Of a DNA stretch of 64,000 nucleotides, positions 42,346-52,851 are shown in pieces. Within the stretch, counting starts at the first letter, position 1; every line of letters starts with the position of its first letter. The notes beneath the pieces are model-generated. The model ran no database searches. It saw only the letters and a list, made by a program, of their open reading frames with translations, and had not been told where the DNA came from. The stretch covers positions 1,736,001-1,800,000 of the forward strand of contig JANHCV010000004.1 of assembly GCA_025594325.1 (NCBI GenBank), written 5' to 3'. Origin of the DNA: Blastocladiella emersonii ATCC 22665 (lineage: Eukaryota; Blastocladiomycota; Blastocladiomycetes; Blastocladiales; Blastocladiaceae). Both the position numbers and the translations under genes were made by a program.

Positions 42346-43194
42346 CTAGTGAAGGAAGCGCATGTACGCTGAACACGATCCGAAAGTTAGCCGATCCATC
42401 GCGAGAGCGAGCACAACGCAAAAGCGTACCCAGCACCAACCCTCCCGCAGCCGTGAGCGTGCCGACGACGTTGCGGATGATCTCGTACTTGATCGACTCG
42501 AGCTGGGTGCGGATATTGGCGATCTCGGTCTCGATGCGTGCGTCGGCCTCGCGGATCTTGGTCTCCTGGATCGATGTCTCGTCGCGGATCCGGCCCTTCT
42601 CGAGGTTCATGTCGAGCCGCACGCCCGCCTGCAGCCGGTTCGTCTCCTCGCGCATCTTCTGCTTGAGCTTGTCGAGCTCGGCCGTCAGCCGCTCCGTCTC
42701 GCTGCGCAGGATCGCAAAGTCGTTCTTCTCCAGCATCTTGATCTCCGACTTGAGCGCCGTGAAGTCGACCTTGTACATGTGCACGTTCTGGACGCCGCAT
42801 CATCGTCGTCAGCCGTCTGCCGTCCCGCGGGATCGACATGCGCGCACGTACCTTCTCCTGGTCGCCTTTGGTCACCATCGTCGACTTGAGATTCGCCATA
42901 CTACGCCCGCACACCTCGCGTCAGCTCCCCATCTCAACCCACAACATCGACATCGAACCTCTCACTGATCACCTCGAGAAACGACTGCATGATGGCCTCG
43001 GACTGCTCGCGGCTGAACCCCTCCTGCTCGAGCCGCTGCACAAACTTGTACGTGTCGAATGTTGGCGGCGGCGTCGACAGGTACCGGCGGCCCGCGACGG
43101 TCGCGGCGCCGGGCGCTGCGAGCGCAGCCGGTGCGGCGAAGCGAGAGAGTGGAGACAGCCGCGTTGCGGCGAGTTGCATGCGAGCGAGATTCAT
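42346..43194 (-). CDS. MCUR1/CCDC90-family mitochondrial inner-membrane coiled-coil protein
   Basis: Four exons (42959-43194, 42852-42900, 42430-42787, 42346-42368) sum to 221 residues. An N-terminal mitochondrial presequence is followed by the family block FDTYKFVQRLEQEGFSREQS and LKSTMVTKGDQEK. A long coiled coil (VDFTALKSEIKMLEKNDFAI ... RLQAGVRLDMNLEKGRIRDE) leads to a C-terminal membrane helix VVGTLTAAGGLVLAYMRFLH. This is the DUF1640/CCDC90 family, with members implicated in mitochondrial Ca2+ uniporter regulation (MCUR1), cytochrome oxidase assembly (yeast Fmp32) and proline metabolism. Joining the exons is necessary to see the tail. Confidence 0.9.
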
Positions 43195-43412
43195 GGTTCC
43201 TAGTGTGCAGATGAGGGGTGCGAGAGCGAGGGCCAGCGCGCTTGTGGTGGTGGTGGGTGGCTCACCGCGGCACGAGGCGGCGCAACACGCTCGCGTCGTT
43301 GAGCAACAAGTCCACGCCGTTCAATCAGGGGGGCTGGTTCAATGATGGATGGGAAAAACGACACATGTATCAAAAAGCAAACCTGCGGCCGCGACCCGAG
43401 CAGCGAGGCCGA

Positions 43413-46194
43413 CTACTCCTTGTCCTCCTCCATGTATTCTGGGTTCTTCTTGATGATGACGAGGCCCTCGACCACTGGCGCCAGCGGCAGGTCTACACGT
43501 TGCGAGCGCAGCAGGAGGTGAGCGATCGGCTGAAAACCCGCGCACCACCCACAAAGAAAATGTACACTCTTCGGTCGCGAGCTCGGCGCGCTCGCCGTAC
43601 GCCATGAGCACGGGGGTGTTGTGGGTCTGGAAGCCCGTAATGGTCTTGGGGCGGCCGGCCTGGCCAACGACATCGACGGCCTGGCCGACGCGCACGGACG
43701 TGACCTTGGTCTTGAGCTCCTCGTCGAGCGTGAGCAGCATGCGCGGGTACATGGCCGAGGCGAGGTGGTACAGGAGCCAGTGCGACTTGCCGAGCACCGT
43801 GTTCTTGGCGTCGGTCATGGCCGTGAGCACCGTGAGCAGGCCCGAGATGGCGACGCGGGACAGGAGCGACCGGTCCGTGTGGTACGGGTTGAGCCCGATG
43901 GTGCCCTTGCCCATGTGCACCATGCCCTGCGCGACGCGCACCATGAACAGGCAGTTGGCGTCCTTGTTGTAGTACGACGCGAGCTGGCGGAGCATCTGCG
44001 CCAGGCGCGCGTTGTTGGTACCCGCGCCGACGATGCCCATGGCGAAGATGGCGTTGACGGCCGTGTCCTGGTCGTGGTCGTGCGAGTACTTGGACAGCGT
44101 GTCGAGGACCGTGACCACGGGGTTGGACGCGCACTGGAGCGCGATGGCGAGGGGCACCGCCTTGCGGATGGCGGGGGCGCCGTAGTGCATGAGGTGGTTG
44201 TAGGTGCGCAGCGTCATCTCGGCGCCAATGTCCTCGCCCATGGCGATCAGGCTGATGCCGAGCACCGCGTACGCCTGCCACTCGGCGGCCACCTCCTGGT
44301 CCTTGTCGTTGGTGAACTGCTCGCCGCACAGCCGCGTCATGGCCTGCACCTTGAGCACGTTGCCCGTGCCCGCGTACGCGCACGCCTCGACCAGCACCTG
44401 CCACGGCTTGCTCGCGGGCGACTCGATGGCCTTGAGCGTCTCGAGCGTCGCCTCGCACGCCTCCTGCTTGCCGAGGTACAGCAGCGCGAGCCCGAGCCCC
44501 ATGAACTTGGACTTGGGCTTGGCCTCGGGGGACTCCATGAGCACCTGCAGGATCTGCGACGTCACCTCGCCGTCGCACGTGCCGGCCTGCACCATGCCGA
44601 GCGCGAGCGCCGCCGTGCAGCTCACCTCGCTCTGGTCGGTCACGAGCGGCGACAGCAGCTCGACAATCTCGGCACGGGCCGACCCGGCGTACGCGATGCC
44701 GAGGCCCGAGATGGCCGCGAGGCGAGTGGCAAGCGACCCGGCATCGCCCAGGTGCTCCGAGAGGAGGGCCATGGCGGGCTCGTTCTCGTCCTTGACGTTG
44801 GCCGAGACGATGCCGATGGAGAGCAGGGCGCCGGCCTTGACGTGCTCCTCGTTGCTGTACAGGTACTTGTCGATCTCGGTGAGCCCCTGCTGCACGTCCC
44901 ACAGGAGCAGCATGCCGAGCGAGGCGGTGGCCGACTGCATGGCGTGGTCCTTGTTCTTGTAGATCCACTGGTTGTCCTCGACCAGCATGAGCTTGTCCTT
45001 GCCGAAGCCCGCGTTGACAAAGGCGTTGACGAGCGAGGAGGCCAGGTTGAGCTTGGCGCTGTCCATGCTGCCGTACGACCCGCGCGTCTCGAGGTGGGTC
45101 TTGTAGATGTCCTCGGGGGTCTTGGGGTCCATGATGCCGAGCTCGCGCGCGAGGCTGAGGAAGTACTCGGACAGCTTGGTGTTGGACAGGATCTCCTGCT
45201 CGGTCTCGTCCTTGGTCTCGACGGCCACGGCGTGGCGGGCGAGGAGGAAGGCGAGCTGCTTGCGCAGGGCGGGGTCGGTGCACGCGTCGAAATCGTTCTG
45301 GATCAGCGTCTTGTCGTCGAGGCGCATGGCGAGGTTGATGGCCTCGGGCAGCTTGTTGACGTTGCGGTAGATCTGGTGGGCGGCGCGCAGGACCGTCTCG
45401 TCCTCGGGGTAGGGGAGGTAGGGGACGCACGAGACCATGTAGAGGCCGACGCGGGTGTACGAGTTGACGTCGACGTGCGGCACGATGCGGTCAATGACCT
45501 CGAGCTCGAGCAGCAGGTCGACGGCGTCAGCCTCGGCATTGTGCTTGAGGAAGAAGGGGGTGATCTGCTCGGCGAGGGCGATCAGCTCGTCGGTTGGCCG
45601 CGGGCCGTCGTCGGCGGCGATGCGGATGTTGTACTCCTCGCCAATCTCGGCGGCGAGGTGGCGCACGTACTCGTGGCCCCACGACCCGAGGTCGGTCGAG
45701 GTGCCGAGCAGGCGGTACTTGATCGAGTCGCGCACGCCCTCCTCGGCGTAGGTCATGCCGAGCACCGACAGCACGTCGGCGAGAAAGGCCTTGTCCTCGG
45801 ACGGGGCCCACTGCTCGTAGATGGCCTTGAGGCCCGGGTAGTGCGGGCGCAGGAACTTGAGCGGCTTCGGGACCGAGGTCATGGAGCTGGTCGAGGTGCG
45901 GATCAGCGTGCGCAGCGACTCGAGCGAGGGCCGGTAGAGGGCCGTGTTGGACTCCTGGTTGATAAGGGAGAGGGTGAGCGACCGTTGGAGAGCGCGCTCC
46001 CAGCGAAAAGAGCGTACCGAGAGGCGCTGGACCAGCATGTCGAGCTCGTTCTTGAGATGCAGGTCCTCGTCGCTGAGGTCCTCGTTGGCGGCGGCGTCGT
46101 CGAGCGGCTTCCCGCTGTCGACGTGCGGCTTGCGCTGCTCGGGCTGCGCGTCGTCCTTTTGGACCGGGTCGACGATGGCGGCCTCCTTGGTCAT
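43413..46194 (-). CDS. RPN1: 26S proteasome regulatory particle non-ATPase subunit RPN1 (PSMD2)
   Basis: Exons 46018-46194, 43566-45954 and 43413-43492 give 881 residues. The N-terminus is acidic (DLSDEDLHLKNELDMLVQRL). A helical region runs ALYRPSLESLRTLIRTSTSS, and the PC-repeat toroid contains GALLSIGIVSANVKDENEPA, GSLATRLAAISGLGIAYAGS, EVSCTAALALGMVQAGTCDG and HDQDTAVNAIFAMGIVGAGT. The C-terminus is EEYLPLAPVVEGLVIIKKNP. RPN1 is the base scaffold that docks UBL shuttle receptors and Ubp6/USP14. The length is slightly shorter than yeast Rpn1 (993), mainly at the N-terminus. It is divergent from PDS5. Confidence 0.96.
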
Positions 46195-46559
46195 GGTTGG
46201 GTCAGGGATCGTTCGTTGATGCGTGTGCGCCGGGTCGGCGGGATGCGTCGCGTTCGTTGCGGGCAGCGTTCGATGGCGGGGGAGAGGCCAAAGGAGAGCA
46301 GGGCGGACGCGCCGGCCGACGCGCGCGGCGATGAACGTCACCACCGCGGAGCGATCACGCGCAGATGCACGGCGGGGGAACGTGATGCGTGACGGGCAAG
46401 GCATGCGCCTTCGCGACCGCGGCCAACGCGGCCCCCTCGACTCACTCCTCCTCCCAGCGCGATACCCGACCCCGCACCGGCCCTCGCACGGCCGCACTTG
46501 CTGCACCCGGCCCCTCTGCTACGCATCGACACTCTTCGTTCGTCAAGGGACCACGCACC
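46195..46559. promoter_or_regulatory. Divergent promoter region, RPN1 / PDS5
   Basis: 365 bp between two divergent housekeeping genes. No proteasome-associated (Rpn4-like GGTGGCAAA) element was spotted. Confidence 0.4.
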
Positions 46560-49500
46560 ATGTCCGCCGAGCTGCGCCGGCTCGACTTCACCCAGTCGCT
46601 GGTGCCGCGCGAGCGCAACATCCCCGCCAGCGAGCTCGTCAGGCGCCTCAAGGCCCTCAACTCGAAGCTATGCGAGCTGGGCGACTCGCAGTCGGGCACC
46701 GACCCGGCGTCGTGCGACGACGTCAAGGTCCAGCTCGTCGCCCCGTCCGTGCTGCACCACCGCGACCGCCACGTCAAGATCATGGCCTCGTGCTGCATCG
46801 GCGAGCTCTTCCGCATCTACGTGCCTGACCCGCCCTTCAGTGATCCGCAGCTCAAGGTACGGACGGTTGTTGCGATCCGCTCGATGGACCCGTTGCGCTG
46901 ACCGCATGCACCCTCCATCGGCGTCCAGGACATTTTCGAGCTGTTCGCCAACCAGCTGCAGTGCATCGACCAGTTCGACAATGCCTACCACCCCTTCTAC
47001 CTGCAGCTGTTCAGCTCGCTCGCCATCACGCGGTCCATTTCGCTCGTCGCCGACCTGGAAAACTCCGAGGAGCTCACCGTCAAGTTCTTTGACCTGACGC
47101 TGTCGCGCGTCTCGGACCAGCACCCGCCGCACATCCACGGCCACGCCGCCGAGCTCCTCATCGCCCTCATCACCGAGTGCCCCTCGCTCTCCGTCGAGAT
47201 CGCCGAGCTGCTGCTCGCACGCCTGCGCGAGCCCGAGACCTCGATCGCGCACCGCATCGCGCTCGACGTGGTGCGCGAGACGGCCGACCGCCTGCACAAG
47301 TACGTGACCCAGTACTTCATGGAGGTGGTCGTGCGCGCCGCCAAGGAGTCGATCGCCAACAAGTCGTCGCCCGCCGCGTCGGCCGCGCTCGTCGAGGCCA
47401 CCGAGGCGCACTCGCGCATGGCCGAGCTGTACATTCTCGCGCCCAAGCTGCTCCTGTCCGTGATCCCGTCGCTCGAGGAGGAGCTGGTCGTCGAGCAGGC
47501 GCCGTTCCGCACCCTCGCCACCACCACGCTCGGCAACATGCTCGCCATCTCCGCCGCGGTCGCCCCGCCGCTCGCCCGCGAGTACCCGAGCGCGTGGCGC
47601 GCGTGGTGCGGCCGCCACATCGACCGCCACACGCCCATCCGCATCCAGTGGGTCGCCCACGCCGCCGAGGTCTACAACCAGCACGCCCACCTCGACCCCA
47701 TCGGCAACGACCTCAACGCCTGCCTCGTCCGCGTCCTCACCGACCAGGACGAGAAGGTCCGCCTCGCCGCGTGCCAGATCTTTGGCAGCCAGCTCGACTT
47801 CAACGTCCTGCGCAAGCACGCGTCCGCCGCCGTCTGGGAAGCGCTCGGATCGCGCATCCGCGACAAGCGGCTCAGCGTGCGGCTCCAGGCCATGCGCTCT
47901 GTCGGATACCTGTGGCGCCGCGTCATCCACGTCGTGCTCCCCGCCAAGGTGAACCCCAAGGGGCTCGACGCTGTGGGCAACGGCGAGTCGCAGCAGGCGG
48001 GCGCGAGCGAGAGCCAGGGCGCCGGCGCCCAGTCGCAGATCTACGGTCCCGGCGCGGACGCCGCGGGCGGCGACTCGCAGTTCCAGGTCCTCGAGACCAA
48101 CCTCGACGACACGGAGATCACGGACCTGCTCACCACCTTCAAGTGGGCGCCGCGCGAGCTGCTGTCGTCCATGTACCTCAACGACAAGGAGCTGATCGCC
48201 GTTCTTGAGAACGTGCTGATCGAGACGGTCGTGCACCCCAAGGACGCGGGCGCCGCCAAGACCATGACCGACGCCGACTGGCGCGGCGCGACCGAGCGGC
48301 TGCTGTGGTTCCTCAGCGCCATCATCGACGACGACCGCGCCAAGTGCGCGTTCCACGCCGTGCTCAAGCTGCAGTCCGTGACCGTGGCCGAGCTCGGCCA
48401 CCTCGTCTCGTTCGCGGGCCGGTACTCGGCGCAGGCCGCCGCGCAGCCCGACTTGGCCGTCGAGGCGACGCTCGCGCGCCTGATCCAGGGCATGGCCGAC
48501 CGGCTCCCCGACGCGCCGCGCGCGCAGCAGACGCTCAACAAGTTCGTCAAGCTGTACGACGGGGCGTGGGGCGACGCCCTGCGCGCGCTCACGCAGTGGG
48601 GCGACCGCGACTTCCACGTCATGCGGCGCACCGCCAAGGACGTGCTGCGCAAGACCGAGGCCGCGATGCCCGGGTCCATGCAGACGCTCGGGATCCTCGC
48701 CCGCCGCGCCTCGCCCTTCATCGTGTCGCACGAGATGGTCCCGAAGCTCCTCGACCGCGTCGTCACCCAGGACCCGACCGGGTGGACGGTCCGCCTGTGC
48801 CTCGCTGCGCAGTGGCTCCTCGACTCGCTCGCCACGCTGTTCCCCGCCACCATCCAGCGGCACGTCCCCGAGCTCCTCGCGCTCCTCAACAACCACGCGC
48901 CGCGCGTCCTGCAGCTCCTCGCCCACGTCGAGTGCCGCGAGATCCCCGCCCACGACGTGGCCACGCTCACGCGCCTGGCCCGCACCCAGCCCGCGCTCGC
49001 GGCCGCCGCCGGGTCGGTGCTCGCGCGCGGCAACCACGTGGCCGCGTGCAAGGAGCTCCTCGCCAACGCCGAGGCGGTCCTCAAGGACACGGCGGCGTCC
49101 GCCGACGCCGCGTGGGGCGCGCTCACCTACCTCGCCGAGCTCGCCAAGTACCAGGTCGACCTGTACGAGGTGCGCAGCGCGGACCTGACGCAGCGCGCGA
49201 TCCGGCGGCTCGTCGAGAACACGTACTCGGTCGACGACGCGCGCGACTGGCTCGACACCGCCGAGCTGCCGGCCGAGACCCGCGCGCAGCTCGCGGCGCT
49301 GACGCTGCTCATCAACCGCGTCGCGTCCCTCGCCGCACGGCGGACTACGCTCGCGCACGCCATGGACGCGAGCCAGCCGCTCGCGCGGCTCCTCGCGCAG
49401 ATCCTCGAGCGGCGCGGCCAGCTGCACGACGACCTGCCCGCGTTCGCCGCGTCGGCGCTGCGGCAGCACGCCGGGCTCGCGATCCTCGAGCTCGCCGGGA

Positions 49501-50657
49501 TCCCGGCGCTCCGCGACCGCGTCCCGACGCTCCTGTACCTGCGGCTCGCGCAGTTGCTCGAGGACCCGCTGCAGCCCGTCCGCACCGCCGTCCTGCACGC
49601 GCTGCGCGCGCTGCTCATCGGCACCCAGACGTCGCCCCGGTTCGTGCCCCTGCTCGCGCTCGTCGCCAACGATCCCGACGAGGCGACCAAGACCAGCGCC
49701 GCGTCCCTCATCAAGGCGCTCGCGTCGCGCTCCGACACGGGGGACTCGGTCGAGCAGTCCCTCGCGCGGCTCCTCCACACGGTCGCGTTCCTCGCGCCGC
49801 CCGGCAAGCTCGCGGGCGACCTCAAGCTGTACACGCCGTACGTCGAGCTGTTCCTCGGCGCGGTCCTGCGCGCCGAGTCGGCCGCGGTCCTGTACCACAT
49901 CCTCATGAAGATCAAGGAGCACCAGGTGCGCCGCGGACTGATCCTCAAGCACGACGACGACGAGGACGAGGACGCGGCGGCGGCGGCGGCGGCGGTGCCC
50001 GCGGGCGAGGACGGCGCCGACGGCGCCGACGATAACGTGGTCCGCGCGCCGCCGCGCACCGCCGACGAGATCTCGGCGCTCGTCGACGAGAACCTGTACA
50101 CGCTCGCCGAGTGGACCGTCAAGTACCTGCGCGACAAGTGCAAGCTGCACGGGTGGCCCATCGCCACCGTCGCCGCCACCGTCGACCTCCCGCGCGAGCT
50201 CTTCACCCCGCTCAAGGGCGAGGCCGCCGAGCGTAACGTCAAGCGCGTCTACCTCCCCGCCGCCGCGGCGGTGCCGACCGGTGCGGCGCCGCTCTCGACT
50301 GCCGCTGCCGCGGCCAAGAAGCGGCCCGCGAGCGGTGGCGAGGGCAGCACGCCCGCGGCCAAGCGCGCCAAGAAGGCGGCGGCGGCGACGGCGGCCGGTA
50401 CGCCCAAGAAGAAGAAGAAGCGCGCGGCCAAGGCGGCCGACGACGGCGGCGAGCAGCCCGACACCCCGCCCCGCCGCAGCGCGCGTGCCCGCGCACGGCC
50501 CGCCAAGGGGTACCGCGACAGCTCCGACGACGAGGACGGAGGCGAGGAGCGACACTCGGACGCTGCTGCGGAAGAAGAAGAGGCGCGGCCGCGCGAGACG
50601 AGCGATGTCGAAATGTCGGAGGCCGATGAGGAGGCGGACGGAGAAGGAGCAGAGTAA
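46560..50657 (+). CDS. PDS5: Sister chromatid cohesion protein PDS5
   Basis: Exons 46560-46856 and 46929-50657 (72-nt GTACGG...TCCAG intron) give 1,341 residues. The N-terminal HEAT region has the family hallmarks: VRRLKALNSKLCELGDSQ, VKIMASCCIGELFRIYVPDP, DIFELFANQLQCIDQFDNAY and YVTQYFMEVVVRAAK. HEAT/ARM helices continue through about residue 1150. The last ~200 residues are basic and acidic low complexity (PKKKKKRAAKAADDG, then EEEEARPRETSDVEMSEADE), a nuclear-localisation and chromatin-type tail. PDS5 binds cohesin via Scc1 and works with Wapl/Eco1 in loading, release and acetylation. A 1,395-residue open frame on the opposite strand is a codon-bias shadow. Confidence 0.95.
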
Positions 50658-50951
50658 GAATAGACTCTCAGTTTTGGTGAAACGACACACACTGACATGA
50701 GCGACGCGGTCGTGGTCGCACGATGGAGAAGTGTCCCGACTCGGTGCAGCCGCGGACGTGCGGCTGGCCGTGATCACTTCTCTTCGGAATTCGTTGCTGA
50801 ATAGTTGCGGAATGATCGCCCACTCAACGCGATTCGGAAGGGCAGGAGGCGTCACGATGATCGAGCGAAGGCAGGAGCGGCGAAAACCGTCTTCGCCGCA
50901 GCAGCGAACGCTCGCTCCCCCCGATGTTCATGGATTATTGATCGTAAACGA
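50658..50951. other. Intergenic
   Basis: PDS5 3' flank and upstream region of the next gene. Open frames here are short and start choices ambiguous. Confidence 0.35.
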
Positions 50952-51917
50952 ATGTATTTCTGGAGCGGATCCCACAAACACAACGCCAACCGCTCCGTCA
51001 ACGGACCCGACCTGCTCGCGCGGCAGGTCAGCGACGTGCTGAACGTCTACGTCGAGATGGCTGTCGCGGCGGGCGAGCCCACGCCTGTCCTCGATCGTAA
51101 TCTCATCGCGCAGGTCATTACGTGCTGCTGCTCGCCGGCTGCGGCCCACGCCCCGGCGGGTGCCCCTCCGCACCACCTGCCCGAGCGCGTGTGCGCCGCG
51201 TACCGGACGTACGCCCAGCTGTGCGCCAGCGACGGCGTCCAGGAACTCGTTCCTCCTGCGCTCGAGGTGAGCCTGACAGATCTGGACTCGTTGGCGCAGT
51301 CCTACGAGCGGGACATTCTCGCGTTTGGTTGGAGGATGGGCGACAAGTACGCGACGACGTTCGGCAAGACGCTTGTCAGCGAGGAGATTGTTGCCGAGGA
51401 GGAAACCCGGCTCAAGAACCACCTGCTCGTCGAGTGGTTCTATCGCAGCCCGATGACGGCCGAGGCGGCGGCCCACTCGACCGACCCGCTCGCTGACGCG
51501 CTCGCTGCGGTCCAGACCAAGGAGAGACCCGGCCAATTCATCCGCTCGCTCCGCCGCAGGGCAAACAAGGCGCTGCAGGACCCCACGGCCGTGAACCCGC
51601 TGCCGGCCGTCCTGCCGCCCGAGCTCCGCGTGCCGCCTGCAGAGCGCTATGACCGTATCGCCGCAACCCGGACACGGATCTGTGCGGAGGCGGGGATCAA
51701 CGTGCGAGGACTGGACTGGATGGAGCGGGTCGTGCGGCTTCGCCGGCTCCGCGACGACTACGTCCGCCGCGCGCTCGCTCCCCCTACGTTGCCGTTGGTG
51801 CGCCTGGTTCCGGAGCTCCCGCTCGCCGAGGCCGCGCTCGAGACGCCGACCAAGTCGCGTGCCAAGTCGAAGAAGAAGAAGTCTTACATCGGCAGCAAGC
51901 AACAGGGTAACCGCTGA
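50952..51917 (+). CDS. Hypothetical protein
   Basis: An open frame without introns. The frame stays open back to an ATG at 50805, but the upstream 49 residues are low-complexity, so the ATG at 50952 (MYFWSGSHKHNANRSVNGPD) is preferred, giving 321 residues. It is mostly helical and charged: LLARQVSDVLNVYVEMAV, ETRLKNHLLVEWFYRSPMTA, RRRANKALQDPTAVNPLPAV and LDWMERVVRLRRLRDDYVRR. A Lys-rich C-terminus (AKSKKKKSYIGSKQQGNR) could be a nuclear-localisation or RNA-binding tail. I do not recognise the family. Confidence 0.55.
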   Translation: MYFWSGSHKHNANRSVNGPDLLARQVSDVLNVYVEMAVAAGEPTPVLDRNLIAQVITCCCSPAAAHAPAGAPPHHLPERVCAAYRTYAQLCASDGVQELVPPALEVSLTDLDSLAQSYERDILAFGWRMGDKYATTFGKTLVSEEIVAEEETRLKNHLLVEWFYRSPMTAEAAAHSTDPLADALAAVQTKERPGQFIRSLRRRANKALQDPTAVNPLPAVLPPELRVPPAERYDRIAATRTRICAEAGINVRGLDWMERVVRLRRLRDDYVRRALAPPTLPLVRLVPELPLAEAALETPTKSRAKSKKKKSYIGSKQQGNR

Positions 51918-52006
51918 CGCGCTCAGAGCGGGCAGCTTGTCCGATAGCGCGGGCGCAACGCGTGCGGTGGGTGTTCGAGCAATGTGATCGTGTGTGTATG
52001 GATAGT

Positions 52007-52614
52007 TCAGTACAGGTTGGTCTTCTTCATGATGCGCAGGAAGTCGTCCTCGTTGATCTCGCCGTCGCCGTCGCGGTCGGCCTCGTCGATCATCTCCTGG
52101 AGCTCCTCGTCGGTGAGGTTCTCGCCGAGCTCGCGCGCGACACGCTTGAGGTTCTTGAAGGTGATCTTGCCCGTGCTGTCGTCGTCGAAGAGCTTGAAAG
52201 CCTTGAGGATCTCCTCGCGCGAGTCGCGCTCGGCCATTTTCCCGGCCATGAGCTCGAGAAACTCGTTGAAATCAATGGACCCGGACCCGTCGCGGTCAAT
52301 CTCGTTGATCATCTTCTTGATCTCCTCCTTCTTGGGCTCGAACCCGAGCGCGCGCATCGCCACCTTGAGCTCCTTGCTGTCGATCGACCCAGACCCGTCC
52401 GTGTCGAACAGGTCGAACGCCTCGCGGATCTCCTGCTTCTGCTCGGGCGTCAGCTCCGCGCGCGGCTTCTTGGCCCCGCCGCTCGCACCGCCCGACGCCG
52501 GCTTCTTGAACGTGGTGTTGGAGGACTACACCGCCGCGCGCGCGCGGTTGCGCCAGTGTGAGCCGGGGGTGGTCCTCGCGAGGAGCTTTCATGGGAATGC
52601 ATGTGTGCCATCAT
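52007..52614 (-). CDS. Centrin (caltractin)
   Basis: The main exon (52007-52525) encodes a short basic Gly/Ala N-terminus ([20 protein letters not shown]), then four EF-hands. Loops are [12 protein letters not shown] and [12 protein letters not shown] (both canonical), [12 protein letters not shown] (last position Asn, probably weak) and [12 protein letters not shown]. The terminal KKTNLY matches the centrin C-terminus of green algae and animals. The strong likeness to basal-body centrins rather than Cdc31-type yeast centrin fits a flagellated fungus. The initiator Met is on a separate exon. A candidate is ATGATG at 52614-52609 followed by GCACAC, which would make a GC-AG intron of 83 nt; this start is tentative. 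Confidence 0.93.
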
Positions 52615-52851
52615 GGTGGGTGAGATTGCGTATAGTGTCCAGCGTGTGCAAGTGCAGCAGTGCGAGACGAGAGGGAGAGGGGATCGGCGGCGGCGACCCG
52701 ACCGCCCGAGCGAGCGAACGACCGTGGGACGCGTCGGTCATGCCAACGGGTCACGCGGCGCCCCCTGACACTTTGTGTACGCGTTCTCGCCGTTTCCTCA
52801 CGCTTCTCAGCATGCCCTTCTTCGTTTCGTCTACGAAACCATGTATATAAC

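Noticed and set aside
46668-50855. 1,395-residue open frame antisense to PDS5 (and a 923-residue one antisense to RPN1 at 43621-46392)
   Set aside because: Composition is Arg/Gly/Glu/Val-rich with no family motif, and the opposite strand carries well-supported conserved proteins. High GC at third positions suppresses stops on the antisense strand.
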